64,000 nt of DNA from Pseudomonas abyssi (GCF_002307495.1 NZ_NTMR01000009.1:62001-126000), one strand, 5' to 3'. Shown: positions 1 to 8,778, counted from the first letter of the stretch. Numbers and translations: made by a program. Notes: generated by a model from the letters alone, not told the origin.

Positions 1-1221
1 TGGGATGCCGAGAGCGGCGAACTGCTGCACCACGCCATCGTCTGGCAGGATCGCCGCACAGCGGATTTCTGCGCCCGCCTCAAGGCAGACGGCCACGAGA
101 CACTGATCAGCGAGCGCACCGGCCTGCTGATTGACCCCTACTTTTCCGCTACCAAACTGCGCTGGCTGCTCGATGAAGTGCCCGACGCCCGAGCCCGCGC
201 CGAACGGGGCGAGCTGCGCTTCGGCACTGTCGACTGCTTCCTGCTCTGGCGTCTGACCGGCGGCCAGGTACACCGCACCGACGCCACCAACGCCTCACGC
301 ACCATGCTGTTCAACATCCACACCCAGCAGTGGGATGAGGAGCTGCTGTCGCTGCTCGACATTCCGGCCAGTCTGTTGCCCGAGGTGATGGACAGCGCCG
401 CCGACTTTGGCCAGACAGACGCCAGCGTGCTGGGTGCCAGTGTGCCCGTGTGCGGTATCGCCGGCGACCAGCAGGCCGCACTGATCGGCCAGGCGTGTTT
501 CAGCCCCGGCATGGTCAAAAGCACCTACGGCACCGGCTGCTTTATGGTGATGAATACCGGCGACACGCCAATCCGCTCGCAGAACCGCCTGCTGACCACC
601 GTTGGCTATCGCCTGAAAGGCCAGACCACCTATGCCCTGGAGGGCAGCATTTTTGTGGCCGGCGCCGCCATCCAGTGGCTGCGCGACGGCCTCAAGCTGA
701 TCCAGCACGCCGGCGAGACCGAAGCCCTGGCACGCCAGGCCGGCGACCACAACGGCGTCTACCTGGTACCCGCCTTTACCGGCCTCGGCGCGCCCTACTG
801 GGACCCGGCCGCGCGCGGCGCCATCTTCGGCCTGACCCGCGACACCGGGATCGCCCAGATCGTTGCTGCCGGTCTGCAATCAGTCTGCTTCCAGACCCGC
901 GATCTGCTTGACGCCATGCAAGCCGACGGCGCCCAGAACACTGCCGCCCTGCGTGTGGACGGCGGCATGGTGATCAACAACTGGGTCGTGCAGGAGCTGG
1001 CCAACATCCTCGGCGTCACCGTCGATCGCCCCCAGGTCACCGAAACAACCGCCCTGGGCGCCGCCTACCTGGCCGGCCTGCAACTTGGCATCTTCAAGAA
1101 CCTGGACGACATCGCCAGCCACTGGGCCTGCGAACGCACCTTCACCCCGGTGATGGCCGAAGAACAGCGCAGCGCGCTGTACGAAGGCTGGCTGGACGCA
1201 ATCCGGCGGGTGCGGGAGTAA
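1..1221 (+). CDS. glpK: Glycerol kinase, 5' end missing
   Basis: FGGY-family kinase that phosphorylates glycerol to sn-glycerol 3-phosphate with ATP in the cytoplasm. The frame is open from base 1, so the N-terminus with the first phosphate-binding loop lies off the left edge; about 406 of roughly 500 residues are visible. Seen: WQDRRT near the start, [10 protein letters not shown], the [11 protein letters not shown] segment, [19 protein letters not shown], and the C-terminal LRVDGGM adenosine-binding segment followed by [12 protein letters not shown], all typical of GlpK. It ends with TAA, followed directly by palindromic repeats and no obvious partner gene on the same strand. The usual glpF/glpD neighbours, if present, are outside the window. 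Confidence 0.96.
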   Translation, partial: WDAESGELLHHAIVWQDRRTADFCARLKADGHETLISERTGLLIDPYFSATKLRWLLDEVPDARARAERGELRFGTVDCFLLWRLTGGQVHRTDATNASRTMLFNIHTQQWDEELLSLLDIPASLLPEVMDSAADFGQTDASVLGASVPVCGIAGDQQAALIGQACFSPGMVKSTYGTGCFMVMNTGDTPIRSQNRLLTTVGYRLKGQTTYALEGSIFVAGAAIQWLRDGLKLIQHAGETEALARQAGDHNGVYLVPAFTGLGAPYWDPAARGAIFGLTRDTGIAQIVAAGLQSVCFQTRDLLDAMQADGAQNTAALRVDGGMVINNWVVQELANILGVTVDRPQVTETTALGAAYLAGLQLGIFKNLDDIASHWACERTFTPVMAEEQRSALYEGWLDAIRRVRE

Positions 1222-1225
1222 GCAG

Positions 1226-1392
1226 CACTGAATTCCCGCCTTCGCCGAAATGACGGATATGTGCATACCCGCCCCTCTGAATCCCCCACACCCGGTCATC
1301 CCCGCGAAGGCGGGGATCCAGATCGACGTCAGAGACAGCACTGAGCGCCCGCCTGCGCGGGAATGACGGTGGCGTGTTGGCGCCACGCTGGG
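1226..1392. repeat. Palindromic intergenic repeats between glpK and efeM
   Basis: Three related short palindromic units sit here: one beginning ATTCCCGCCTTCGCC (about 1231), a central one GTCATCCCCGCGAAGGCGGG (about 1296-1315), and an inverted copy GCCCGCCTGCGCGGGAATGA (about 1345-1364). They are of the common GTCATTCCCGCG...GCGGGAATC type of dispersed bacterial repeat. A further inverted pair, GTGGCG...CGCCAC, lies at about 1369-1388. The stem-loops may also help end transcription from both convergent genes; no T-tract was seen. Confidence 0.75.
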
Positions 1393-1472
1393 TTAACCAG
1401 AAAAACGTGGCGCACCCAGGCTCATGGACGCTGCCTGCGCACCCACACCGCCAATGACGGCATCGAGTACCG

Positions 1473-2306
1473 TTAATCCAGCCCGAGCATCCCGCGCAGT
1501 GTGGACAGCTCCTCAGCCAGGACGGTGACCGGCCCGACCAATGCACGGCGATCGCGTTCGCTGACCTTGTCGTAGGTCTGGAAGCCTTTGCTGGCGTCGC
1601 CTTGGCTCAGGTGGTAGTTGGCCAAGGTGTCATCAAGCGCAGCAAAGTTGCTTTCGATACGCGCAACAAAGGCCGGATCGTCCTGCTCGACCAACGGTTT
1701 GACCAGCTCAAAGATTTTCTTGGAGCCATCCAGGTTGCCCTGAAAATCCCACAGGTCGGTATGGCTGTAGCGATCTTCCTCACCGGAGACCTTGGTCGCA
1801 GCCACTTCTTCCATCAGCGCGGCAGCGCCACCGACCACCGCTTCCGGCGGGAAGGTCAGCCCCTGCACGCGCTGCTCCAGGTCATTCACATCGACCATCA
1901 GGCGCTCGGCATAGGCATCCAGGCCCTCGGTGCTGCGCTCATGGAACAGGCCGTACTCCAGCCGGTGAAAACCGGTAAAGGTCGGATCCTGCACGCCATT
2001 CTCGTAATCGTCTTCACGGGCGTCGATGCTCGCATCCAGATCGGCGAACAGCTCGGCAATAGGCTCGATGCGCTCGTAGTAGACACGGCTGGGCGCGTAC
2101 AGCGCCTGCGCGCGCGCAAGGTCACCGGCCTTGACTGCCTCGGTAAAGGCGCGGGTGTGCTCGGTAAACTGCTCAAGATTGTCGAGCACATAGAGTTTGT
2201 AGTCGGTAATAGGCGCTACCAGCGCCTGCGGCGCGACGGCGGCCTGGGCCTGCAGCGCGCCCAGACTCAACGCGGCGGCAAGCAGAACACGACGGGAAAT
2301 CAGCAT
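1473..2306 (-). CDS. efeM: EfeM: M75 (imelysin-like) periplasmic iron-uptake protein
   Basis: Periplasmic M75 domain protein of the EfeUOB ferrous/ferric iron import system, last gene of an efeU-efeO-efeB-efeM operon. The 277-residue product has a short signal (residues 1-22, SRR then a hydrophobic run to AQA) and a single M75 domain. The domain has the intact HxxE metal motif (GFHRLEYGLF), the VVGGAAALMEEVA and EEDRYSHTDLWDF segments and the TLRGMLGLD end, which strongly resemble the C-terminal domain of E. coli EfeO. The ATG at 2306 was chosen because AGGAG lies 7 nt upstream; an upstream in-frame start at 2342 would overlap efeB and precede the signal. This copy keeps the metal ligands that the neighbouring EfeO has lost. 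Confidence 0.9.
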   Translation of the reverse strand: MLISRRVLLAAALSLGALQAQAAVAPQALVAPITDYKLYVLDNLEQFTEHTRAFTEAVKAGDLARAQALYAPSRVYYERIEPIAELFADLDASIDAREDDYENGVQDPTFTGFHRLEYGLFHERSTEGLDAYAERLMVDVNDLEQRVQGLTFPPEAVVGGAAALMEEVAATKVSGEEDRYSHTDLWDFQGNLDGSKKIFELVKPLVEQDDPAFVARIESNFAALDDTLANYHLSQGDASKGFQTYDKVSERDRRALVGPVTVLAEELSTLRGMLGLD

Positions 2307-2338
2307 CTTGGTCTCCTGAAAGGTCGGATAAATATCAG

Positions 2339-3661
2339 TCACGCTTCACGGATTGCATCGGCAGCAGCCAGCATGCCGCTACCCAGAAAATCGCCAGCCT
2401 GCACACCCGGCAGGGTAAAGAAGTAACCGCCGCCTACCGGCTTGATGTACTCCTCCAGCGGCTCGCCATCCAGACGCTGCTGCACGGTGATGAACCCCGC
2501 CTGCAGATCCGCCTGATAGGCAATAAACAGCAGGCCCATATCCAGCTGACCGTTGGCTTCGACGCCATTGGAGTAGTTGAACGGACGGCGCAGGATCAGG
2601 TTGCGCTCACTGCCGTGGGTGCGCGGGTTGGCCAGGCGGATATGCGAGTCCAGCGGCGTCACGCTGCCGTCCGGGTCACCGGCATACTGCGGCAGGTCAT
2701 GCTCGACACCGCCGTGCATTGGCGAGCCGCTGTCGCGACGCCGGCCGAAGATCGCCTCCTGCTCCTGCAGTGGCGTACGATCCCAGCGCTCGACAAAGTT
2801 GCGGATCAGGCGCACCGCCTGATAGCTGCCGTTGTGCGCCCAGGCCGGCTCAGCGTTATTGCGGCCGACCCAGACCAGTTGCTGCATCAGCGTGCGATCG
2901 TCCGCTGGCGGGTTGGCGGTACCATCGCGAAAGCCGAGAAAATTGCGCGCGCTCTCGGTCTGACCGTCCGGGCGCGGGGCCATGACCGGCACACTGCCCT
3001 CCTGCTTCCAGCGCACCATCAACAGACCGGGGGTGTTCTTGATGATGTCGCGCAGCGCGTGAATGGTGGTGCCTTCGCTGTTGGCGCAGAACTGCAGCGA
3101 GATATCGCCGTGGCAACGCGCTGCGTCCAGCGCGTCATTCGGGAAGGCCGTCATACGCTCCAGGTGCCGCGGCTTGACCTCAGCCAGGCCAAAGCGTTCA
3201 TCAAACAGCGAAGCGCCAACCGACAGCGTAATGGTCAGACCGTCCGGGTCGATGGTCGGGCCAAGAATGCCGGAGTCGACCGGTGGATAGCGCGGGTCGC
3301 GCTGCTCGTAGCTGCCACCCCGGGTGAGAAAGTCAATCCGCTCACTCAGAATACGCAGCAACTGCTCCAATCCGGCGCGATCGCGCGCCAGTACGTCAAA
3401 GGCCACCAGCATGCCCACCGCCGGGCGCGGTGTGGTGATGCCCTGCTGATGAGCACCGTGCCAGGGATAGGCTTGACCAGTGGTTGCGCTGGTCGGTGCA
3501 TCGGCTACCTCGGCAGTGCGCGCCGGCTGACTCGCCAGCGCGCCACCGCTCAGACCCGCAGCCGCAATACCGGCACCGGCGGCGCCAAGCCCCTGCAGAA
3601 AACGTCGACGATCCAGCCCGGCGAACGGGCAACCCTGGGATGAAGTGTCATGCTTACTCAT
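2339..3661 (-). CDS. efeB: EfeB: Tat-exported DyP-type haem peroxidase / deferrochelatase
   Basis: Dye-decolourising peroxidase family protein exported folded to the periplasm, where EfeB is thought to oxidise ferrous iron or release iron from haem for EfeO/EfeU. The 440-residue product opens with a twin-arginine signal (DRRRFLQGLG followed by a Gly/Ala-rich hydrophobic stretch to about residue 45). It contains the diagnostic GFRDGTANP motif with the catalytic Asp, and the downstream NPRTHGSERNLILRR region with a conserved Arg. The ATG at 3661 has AGGA nine bases upstream; the in-frame TTG at 3670 sits directly on that RBS and is unlikely. It lies 11 nt after efeO. Confidence 0.95.
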   Translation of the reverse strand: MSKHDTSSQGCPFAGLDRRRFLQGLGAAGAGIAAAGLSGGALASQPARTAEVADAPTSATTGQAYPWHGAHQQGITTPRPAVGMLVAFDVLARDRAGLEQLLRILSERIDFLTRGGSYEQRDPRYPPVDSGILGPTIDPDGLTITLSVGASLFDERFGLAEVKPRHLERMTAFPNDALDAARCHGDISLQFCANSEGTTIHALRDIIKNTPGLLMVRWKQEGSVPVMAPRPDGQTESARNFLGFRDGTANPPADDRTLMQQLVWVGRNNAEPAWAHNGSYQAVRLIRNFVERWDRTPLQEQEAIFGRRRDSGSPMHGGVEHDLPQYAGDPDGSVTPLDSHIRLANPRTHGSERNLILRRPFNYSNGVEANGQLDMGLLFIAYQADLQAGFITVQQRLDGEPLEEYIKPVGGGYFFTLPGVQAGDFLGSGMLAAADAIREA

Positions 3662-3672
3662 GCAATGCAATC

Positions 3673-4800
3673 CTAATTGGCCGCTGCAAGCAGCGGGTTG
3701 ACGTTGGCCAGCTGCGCCGCCAGCGCTTCGGTCAGCGGCAGTACGCTTGGCGCACTGCCCTCAGACATCTGTGCAGCCAGGGCCTGATTGGCCTCGGCCA
3801 GTTGCGCCGCCTGCTCCGGGTGCGCCTGTTGCAGCACGGGAACCACCAGACTCACGACCTTGTCCACGCCCTGCTGCAGACTCATCAGGTCAGCCAGCGC
3901 CAGCTCACTCAGCTGGGCCTGCCCCTGCTGCTGGTCATGCCAGGCCTGCAGCACGCGACCGGCACCGCGAGCCAGCTGCGGCGCGGGCACGCCCTCAGCG
4001 CGCAGGCGCTCGCGCAACTCAGCCACATCGTGATTAAGCTGCTCGGCTACCGGCCGCAATCCATCGAGGCTTTGCTGTTCGAACAATCCGTAAGCCAGAC
4101 GCTGAAACCCCATGAACTCAGGGTCCTGTTCGCGCTGGGCGAAGTAGTCGGCGCGGGCGTTGAGACGCTGATCCAGATCGCTGAACAGGCCAACGGCCAG
4201 GGCCATCTGCTGATCCACCGTACGCGCCGCCCGATAGGCCTGCTGAGCGGCGCTCAGGTCACCGGCCGCAATCTGCTGCTGCAGCTGTTCAGCCGCCTTT
4301 GCCAGGGCGCGCCCACGTAGCGTGAGATACACCTGGTATTCGGCCAGCGGCCCGATCAGCGCGCGGGCGGACACTTCCGTCACGCGCTCACTGCCATCGC
4401 CCTCGGTGACCGTCAGCGTGCCTTGGGGGTTGCTCAGCAGGCCGCAGGTCATCGCGTACTCACCGGGCGTCAGTTGTGCACTCAGCTGTTGCCGCATGCC
4501 CGGCGCAATGTTCTCGCGCTCCTCCAGCACCATCACACCATCGAGAATCTCCCACTCGATAGCCCGCTCCGAGCCGTTGATGACGGTAAATCGCCGCTTA
4601 CCCGCCGGCACCGAAATGGCATTGGGCACGCACCCTTTGGCGGTAACCGTCACCTCGGTACTGTCGGCGTACGGTGTGGCAGACTTGCCGCCCAGCGAGA
4701 CATAGAACAGCGCCAGCGCACCCAGCATCAGCAACGCGGCCGCGACCAGGCCGGCCCGCAGGGCCAGACGGCTGGGCGCAGAAACAGGAGAATCAGTCAT
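3673..4800 (-). CDS. efeO: EfeO: cupredoxin plus M75-like domain, with degenerate HxxE
   Basis: Iron-uptake protein anchored or exported by an N-terminal hydrophobic segment (about residues 13-37). Residues roughly 45-135 form the EfeO-type cupredoxin domain (conserved Cys in VTVTAKGCVP, EWEILDGVMVLEERENIAPG, YAMTCGLL), essentially the pattern of E. coli EfeO. The remainder is an M75-like helical domain in which the HxxE metal motif reads QRLA (GFQRLAYGLF), so two key ligands are gone. An intact M75 protein is encoded two genes downstream. The ATG at 4800 begins 42 nt after the efeU stop; a TTG at 4842 is possible but would only add residues before the hydrophobic segment. 375 aa. Confidence 0.92.
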   Translation of the reverse strand: MTDSPVSAPSRLALRAGLVAAALLMLGALALFYVSLGGKSATPYADSTEVTVTAKGCVPNAISVPAGKRRFTVINGSERAIEWEILDGVMVLEERENIAPGMRQQLSAQLTPGEYAMTCGLLSNPQGTLTVTEGDGSERVTEVSARALIGPLAEYQVYLTLRGRALAKAAEQLQQQIAAGDLSAAQQAYRAARTVDQQMALAVGLFSDLDQRLNARADYFAQREQDPEFMGFQRLAYGLFEQQSLDGLRPVAEQLNHDVAELRERLRAEGVPAPQLARGAGRVLQAWHDQQQGQAQLSELALADLMSLQQGVDKVVSLVVPVLQQAHPEQAAQLAEANQALAAQMSEGSAPSVLPLTEALAAQLANVNPLLAAAN

Positions 4801-4842
4801 CAGAAGACACTCGCAAGCAGTTGAAAAACAGACCTGAGCCAA

Positions 4843-5679
4843 TCAGCCCCGAGCTGCAGAGGGCCCAGGCAGTGCCTGAGCAGGCGGCCAGAAGAAAGCG
4901 CACAGCGCCAGGGCCAAGTACCCGAGGTAGGCCACCAGCTCACTCACGCTGGGCGCCGGGTAATAGCCAAAGATGCCGGCAAACAGGCTGCCCAGCGCGG
5001 TATCCAGCGGTAGCCAGTCACTCAGATCAAAGACCACCGCCTGAGCGTGGTTCCACAGTCCCGCCTCGTGCAGCGCCCGCACCGAGCCGGCAAACAGCCC
5101 GGCGGCCACCAGCAGAATGAACAGCCCGGTCAGGCGGAAGAAGTACTTGAGGTTCAAGCGCAGGCTGCCGCGGTAGAAGGCCCAGCCCACCAGCGCCGCG
5201 CAGAGCACGCCGAGGAGCGCGCCCAGCGGCGCGCCATGGCTCTGACTTTGCTGGAATACCGCCAGCAAGAAGAAGATCGACTCCAGCCCCTCACGGGCTA
5301 CCGCCAGAAATACCATGCCGATCAGCGCCCAGGTGTGCTGGCGGCCCTGGGCAAACGCCTGATCCAGCGCCCCGGTCAGCTCGCCACGCAACCCTTGGGC
5401 GGCGCGACGCATCCAGAACACCATCCAGGTCAGCATCGCCACAGCAACAAAGCCCACCAGGGCCTCAAACAGCTCCTGCCGGCGTTGCGGAAACTCGGCA
5501 CTGACAAACTGCAAGCCCGCACCAGCCAGCAACGCCAGACTGACCGCCAGGAAAATGCCGATCCACACCAGCGGCATCCAGCTCGCGCGCCCCGTCTGGC
5601 GCAGGTAGGTCGCAATGATGCCAACGATCAGCGCCGCCTCGAGGCCTTCGCGCAGCATGATAAGAAAGGGGATGAACAT
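4843..5679 (-). CDS. efeU: EfeU: FTR1-family iron permease
   Basis: Inner-membrane iron permease of the oxidase-dependent FTR1 family, first gene of the efeUOBM operon. The 278-residue product has about seven hydrophobic helices and the two REXXE signatures that line the iron path: LREGLEAAL near the N-terminus and AREGLESIF in the middle. The start at 5679 (MFIPFLIMLREGLE) puts the first REXXE in helix 1 as in the family; a longer in-frame reading to 5748 would add an A+T-rich stretch that looks like leader DNA. The RBS is weak. Confidence 0.93.
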   Translation of the reverse strand: MFIPFLIMLREGLEAALIVGIIATYLRQTGRASWMPLVWIGIFLAVSLALLAGAGLQFVSAEFPQRRQELFEALVGFVAVAMLTWMVFWMRRAAQGLRGELTGALDQAFAQGRQHTWALIGMVFLAVAREGLESIFFLLAVFQQSQSHGAPLGALLGVLCAALVGWAFYRGSLRLNLKYFFRLTGLFILLVAAGLFAGSVRALHEAGLWNHAQAVVFDLSDWLPLDTALGSLFAGIFGYYPAPSVSELVAYLGYLALALCAFFWPPAQALPGPSAARG

Positions 5680-5800
5680 GAATGAAGTCGCAGATGAGAA
5701 TTGATACGCAACAATGATACATGTAACAAAATATGTAACAAGCAGCAAAACCGTATCCGATATGGAAACACTGATTTCTCATCTGACACTGCAAGGGAGG
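5680..5800 (-). promoter_or_regulatory. efeU leader/operator region
   Basis: A+T-rich DNA upstream of the iron operon. Three patterns are visible. The first is GATGAGAATTGATAC (5693-5707), which resembles part of a Fur box. The second is a perfect 10-bp inverted repeat, CAGATGAGAA at 5691-5700 against TTCTCATCTG at 5776-5785. The third is a direct repeat ATGTAACAA at about 5721 and 5733, twelve bases apart, of the kind bound by OmpR/CpxR-like response regulators. E. coli efeUOB is known to be controlled by Fur and CpxR. No unambiguous -35/-10 pair was fixed. Confidence 0.4.
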
Positions 5801-5810
5801 CATACAGTAG

Positions 5811-5961
5811 TAGGGGGACAAAGCCGCAGGCGTGTCCGCCGGTCGGCCTCAATGCTGACATCGATGGTTTGAGCGGGTGGACTAGGGCAGCGTAGTCCAC
5901 CAGAGCCACACCGCAGCACCCTGTCCCGCGGACACGCCTACGGCTTTGTCCGCCCTACCCG
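5811..5961. repeat. REP-like paired palindrome (GTAGGG family)
   Basis: Two 22-bp arms, 5816-5837 and 5930-5951, are inverted copies with one mismatch (core GGACACGCCTACGGCTTTGT). A third, smaller palindrome (GTGGACTAGGGCAGCGTAGTCCAC, about 5877-5900) lies between them. The right end is CCCTACC, as in the other family members in this window at 8.45, 34.2, 46.6 and 49.8 kb. It lies between the efe operon leader and the end of moeA. Confidence 0.75.
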
Positions 5962-5981
5962 CCCAAGCGTCGACTCGAGGA

Positions 5982-7187
5982 CTAACCGAGCAGCCCGGAG
6001 AACGGCAGATAGCGCACCAGGTCGCCCGCCGCAAAGGTCTGACCTGCCGGGACGCACAGCAGCCCGGTGGCCTGGCTGGCGCTGCTGAGCACGCCGGAGC
6101 TTTGATTGCCGGCCAGCTGCACCGCGCCCTGCTCCACTCGCGCACGCAGATACTCATCGCGACTGCCAGCCCGGTTCCAGGCGCAACCGGCGGGCAGCTC
6201 AAACTGGGCGGGGGCGGTCTCGAGCGCTCCCAGGCGGGTCAGCAGGTACGGGCGCACCAGCAACAAAAAGGTGACCAAGGTTGCCGCCGGGTTACCCGGC
6301 AAACCGAGCACGGGCGTGTCGGCGTAAGCCGCCAGGGTAAAAGGCTTGCCCGGCTTGATCGCCAGCTTCCACAGATCCACAGCGCCGCCCTCGCGCAGCG
6401 CCTGTCCCAGGCAATCTGCCTCGCCAACCGAGACGCCACCGGAGGTGATAATCACATCGGCCTGTGCACTCAGCTCGCGCAGGCGCGCGTGGGTAGCAGC
6501 CAGGTCATCCGGCAGGATGCCGGCATCCAGCACGGTCTGGCCCAGGCCCTTGAGCAGCCCGATCAGGGTGAAGCGATTGCTGTTGTAGATCTGCCCCGGC
6601 GCCAACGCCTCGCCCGGCTCCACCAGCTCATTACCGGTCGACACCACCGCCACCCGCAGCGGCTGACGCACCGATACCTCGGCCAAACCGACCGAGGCGA
6701 TTACACCCAGCTCTTGCGGGCGCAGGCGCACACCGGCGGCGATCACCTGCGCGCCCGCCACAATATCCTGTCCGCGCCGACGCACGTTCTGGCCGGGCAC
6801 AACAGGCGCCTGCAACTGCGCCACCTCTCCCTGCTGCGCCACGTTTTCCTGCATCTGCACCGCATCGGCACCGGCCGGCAGTGGCGCGCCGGTAAAGATG
6901 CGCGCACAGGTCCCCGCCTGCAGCCGCCGCGGCGCCATGCCCGCCATAATCCGCTGACTGACCGGCAAGCCACTCGCCATGGCCGCAGCCAGATCGCTGC
7001 TGGCCAAGGCATAGCCGTCCATCGCGCTGTTGTCCCAGGGCGGCACGTCCGCCGCAGCGACTACCGGCTCGGCCAGAACACAGCCCAACGCATCTGCCAG
7101 CGGCACCTTGGCGACGGCCGTCGGCGGGTGCTCGGCCGCACTCGCCAGCAAGCGCTCAAGGGCAGTGGCGACCGGCATCAGACTCAT
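5982..7187 (-). CDS. moeA: Molybdopterin molybdenumtransferase MoeA
   Basis: Inserts molybdate into adenylylated molybdopterin in the cytoplasm, the last common step of molybdenum cofactor synthesis. The 401-residue product shows the MoeA order: N-terminal PPWDNSAMDGYA, RIFTGAPLPAGADAV, GQNVRRRGQDI, then the MoCF-binding core (VVSTGNELVEPG, ITSGGVSVGEAD, KPGKPF, GLPGNPAA) and the small C-terminal domain (SRDEYLRA). The ATG at 7187 overlaps the moaB stop as ATGA, so the two genes are translationally coupled; a start five codons earlier is possible. Confidence 0.96.
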   Translation of the reverse strand: MSLMPVATALERLLASAAEHPPTAVAKVPLADALGCVLAEPVVAAADVPPWDNSAMDGYALASSDLAAAMASGLPVSQRIMAGMAPRRLQAGTCARIFTGAPLPAGADAVQMQENVAQQGEVAQLQAPVVPGQNVRRRGQDIVAGAQVIAAGVRLRPQELGVIASVGLAEVSVRQPLRVAVVSTGNELVEPGEALAPGQIYNSNRFTLIGLLKGLGQTVLDAGILPDDLAATHARLRELSAQADVIITSGGVSVGEADCLGQALREGGAVDLWKLAIKPGKPFTLAAYADTPVLGLPGNPAATLVTFLLLVRPYLLTRLGALETAPAQFELPAGCAWNRAGSRDEYLRARVEQGAVQLAGNQSSGVLSSASQATGLLCVPAGQTFAAGDLVRYLPFSGLLG

Positions 7188-7723
7188 GCGCGACGACCAC
7201 ACTGCTCGGCCATGCCCAGGTGCTGCACAAAGTTGCAGGGGCGTGTGCGGCTGTCCAGTTGCGGCTCCAGAATACGCGTCCAGGCGGTACGACAGGCGTT
7301 GGTCGAGCCCGGCATGCAGGCCACCAGCGTGCGGTTGGCCAGGCCCGCCAGCGCGCGGGACTGAATGGTCGACGTGCCGATATCTTCTACCGACACCTGA
7401 CGGAACAGCTCGCCAAAGCCTTCCACCTGCTTGTCCAACAACGGGGCAATCGCCTCGGGCGTGCTGTCGCGACCAGTGAAGCCGGTCCCACCGGTAACCA
7501 GCACCACCTCGATCTCGGGGTCGGCAATCCAGGCCGACACCACCGCCCGGATACGATACAGGTCGTCAGGATAAAGTTGCCGATCAGCCAGGTGATGACC
7601 GGCGGCCTGCAGGCTATCAGCCAGCAACTGCCCGGAGGTGTCGGACTCCAGCGTACGGGTGTCACTGACGGTGAGCACGGCGATGTTCAGAGGGCAAAAG
7701 GGGGCGTCGGGCTTGCTGCTCAT
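7184..7723 (-). CDS. moaB: Molybdenum cofactor biosynthesis protein MoaB
   Basis: MogA/MoaB-fold protein that binds and probably adenylylates molybdopterin before metal insertion by MoeA. The 179-residue product has the MoCF signatures [22 protein letters not shown] (the TGGTG motif) and [12 protein letters not shown]. It is followed with 4-nt overlap by moeA and faces mobA across a 107-nt divergent region, so the three Moco genes share one regulatory interval. Family paralogy (MogA versus MoaB) is resolved by length and by the lack of a fused domain; MoaB is the better match. Confidence 0.93.
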   Translation of the reverse strand: MSSKPDAPFCPLNIAVLTVSDTRTLESDTSGQLLADSLQAAGHHLADRQLYPDDLYRIRAVVSAWIADPEIEVVLVTGGTGFTGRDSTPEAIAPLLDKQVEGFGELFRQVSVEDIGTSTIQSRALAGLANRTLVACMPGSTNACRTAWTRILEPQLDSRTRPCNFVQHLGMAEQCGRRA

Positions 7724-7773
7724 GGGGTGGAATCCTTGTCGAAGATAAAATCAGGCAGGCGCGACCCGTGTCA

Positions 7774-7802
7774 TTGTTCGCTGCTTGCCGCGCTGTTATA
7801 AC
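7774..7802 (+). promoter_or_regulatory. Probable sigma-70 promoter of mobA
   Basis: TTGTTC (7774-7779), a 17-bp spacer and TATAAC (7797-7802) lie in the moaB/mobA divergent interval, about 29 nt before the mobA start codon. No operator was recognised. Confidence 0.5.
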
Positions 7803-7830
7803 ACAGGGCAACCTTGCACGGAGTCCTGTC

Positions 7831-8439
7831 ATGCCCAACCCGATCAACCTCAGCGCACTAGTGCTGGCCGGCGGCCAAGGCAGCCGGCTGGGCGGTATCG
7901 ACAAGGGGTTGATGGTCTATCATGGCGAGCCCGTGGCCGCCCATCTGAGCCGATTGCTGGCCTCGCTGAGCAATGAAGTGCTGATCAGCTGTAACCGTAA
8001 CGCCGACCAGTACCAACAGTGGGCCGACCGGCTGGTCAGCGACCCGCAACCCGACTACCCCGGTCCGCTGCTGGGCATTCTCAGCGCACTGCGGGTCGCG
8101 CGCGGCAGCCATCTACTGGTCGTGCCCTGCGACATGCCGCGACTGGACGCGCCGCTACTGCGAGCGCTGGTCGCGCTGACCTGCGAGCACCCCGAGCGGC
8201 CCATCGCGCTGCAGAGCGCAGAACAGTTGCAGCCGCTGATCTGCATATTGCCGCGCAGCCTGCTCAACACGCTGGAGCAGGCCTGGCAAGCCGGCCAGCG
8301 CAGCCCGTATCGCTGGCTTATCGAACAGCAGGCAGTTACCCTGACCATTGCCGCAGACGACCCGCGCCTGCTCAACGCCAACACCCGCAGCCAATGGCAC
8401 ACCCACCTTAAACGCCACAGCCCCCACCAACGGCGCTAA
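7831..8439 (+). CDS. mobA: Molybdenum cofactor guanylyltransferase MobA
   Basis: Transfers GMP from GTP to molybdopterin-Mo to form the MGD cofactor of DMSO-reductase-family enzymes. The 202-residue product starts with the nucleotide-binding signature LVLAGGQGSRLGGIDKGL and has the metal-binding region VPCDMPRL. The start at 7831 is set by a GGAG RBS eight bases upstream; a longer reading from 7768 would run through the promoter. It is divergent from moaB-moeA and followed by REP-like repeats. Confidence 0.95.
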   Translation: MPNPINLSALVLAGGQGSRLGGIDKGLMVYHGEPVAAHLSRLLASLSNEVLISCNRNADQYQQWADRLVSDPQPDYPGPLLGILSALRVARGSHLLVVPCDMPRLDAPLLRALVALTCEHPERPIALQSAEQLQPLICILPRSLLNTLEQAWQAGQRSPYRWLIEQQAVTLTIAADDPRLLNANTRSQWHTHLKRHSPHQRR

Positions 8440-8448
8440 CGTCCAGGC

Positions 8449-8551
8449 CAACCGGTGGGCAAACCTGCGGCCTGCCCACCCTACAAAGGGCCGCACCAGC
8501 CGTAGGGTGGCCTAAGCGAAGCGTGTCCACCATCAGCGCCACAGCCCCACC
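8449..8551. repeat. REP-like paired palindromes (GTAGGG family)
   Basis: One unit, GGTGGGCAAACCTGCGGC... ending CCCACCCTAC (about 8453-8483), is followed by an inverted-orientation unit starting GTAGGGTGGCCTAAGCGAAG and ending GTCCACC (about 8502-8531). This is the same bounded-palindrome architecture as the repeats at 5.8, 34.2 and 46.6 kb. Confidence 0.65.
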
Positions 8552-8619
8552 ACCAGCGGTGGAGTCGCCCTGCACACCCGCTAACTCCGCGAAAAACGGC
8601 AATTTTTTTCGATTGCCTC

Positions 8620-8647
8620 TTGTGCGAAAAGCTCTTTTAGGTAAAAT
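8620..8647 (+). promoter_or_regulatory. Promoter of tRNA-Pro
   Basis: TTGTGC (8620-8625), a 16-bp spacer and TAAAAT (8642-8647) end 11 nt before the mature 5' end of the tRNA. Spacing to the RNA fits a stand-alone tRNA promoter. Confidence 0.6.
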
Positions 8648-8658
8648 GCCGCCCACAA

Positions 8659-8735
8659 CGGAGCGTAGCGCAGCCTGGTAGCGCGTCTCGTTCGGGACGA
8701 GAAGGTCGCTGGTTCGATTCCAGTCGCTCCGACCA
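8659..8735 (+). tRNA. tRNA-Pro (anticodon CGG)
   Basis: A 77-nt cloverleaf. The acceptor arm pairs CGGAGCG with CGCTCCG, and the genome encodes the ACCA end. The D-loop contains AGCCTGGTAGCGC, the anticodon stem TCTCG/CGAGA encloses TTCGGGA giving anticodon CGG, and the T-arm carries GGTTCGATTC. The C1-G72 pair is the bacterial tRNA-Pro identity signal and agrees with the anticodon. It has its own promoter and terminator. Confidence 0.96.
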
Positions 8736-8742
8736 ACAGCAA

Positions 8743-8778
8743 AACCCCTGACTCAGTGAGTCAGGGGTTTTTCTTTTT
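8743..8778 (+). terminator. Intrinsic terminator after tRNA-Pro
   Basis: Perfect stem ACCCCTGACTCA / TGAGTCAGGGGT followed by TTTTCTTTTT. The A-run on the left side gives a shorter T-tract on the other strand, so it may also end acnA transcripts arriving from the right. Confidence 0.9.

Noticed and set aside
5946-7364. 472-codon plus-strand open frame opposite moeA/moaB
   Set aside because: Covers the complement of two clearly conserved genes; no recognisable protein features.
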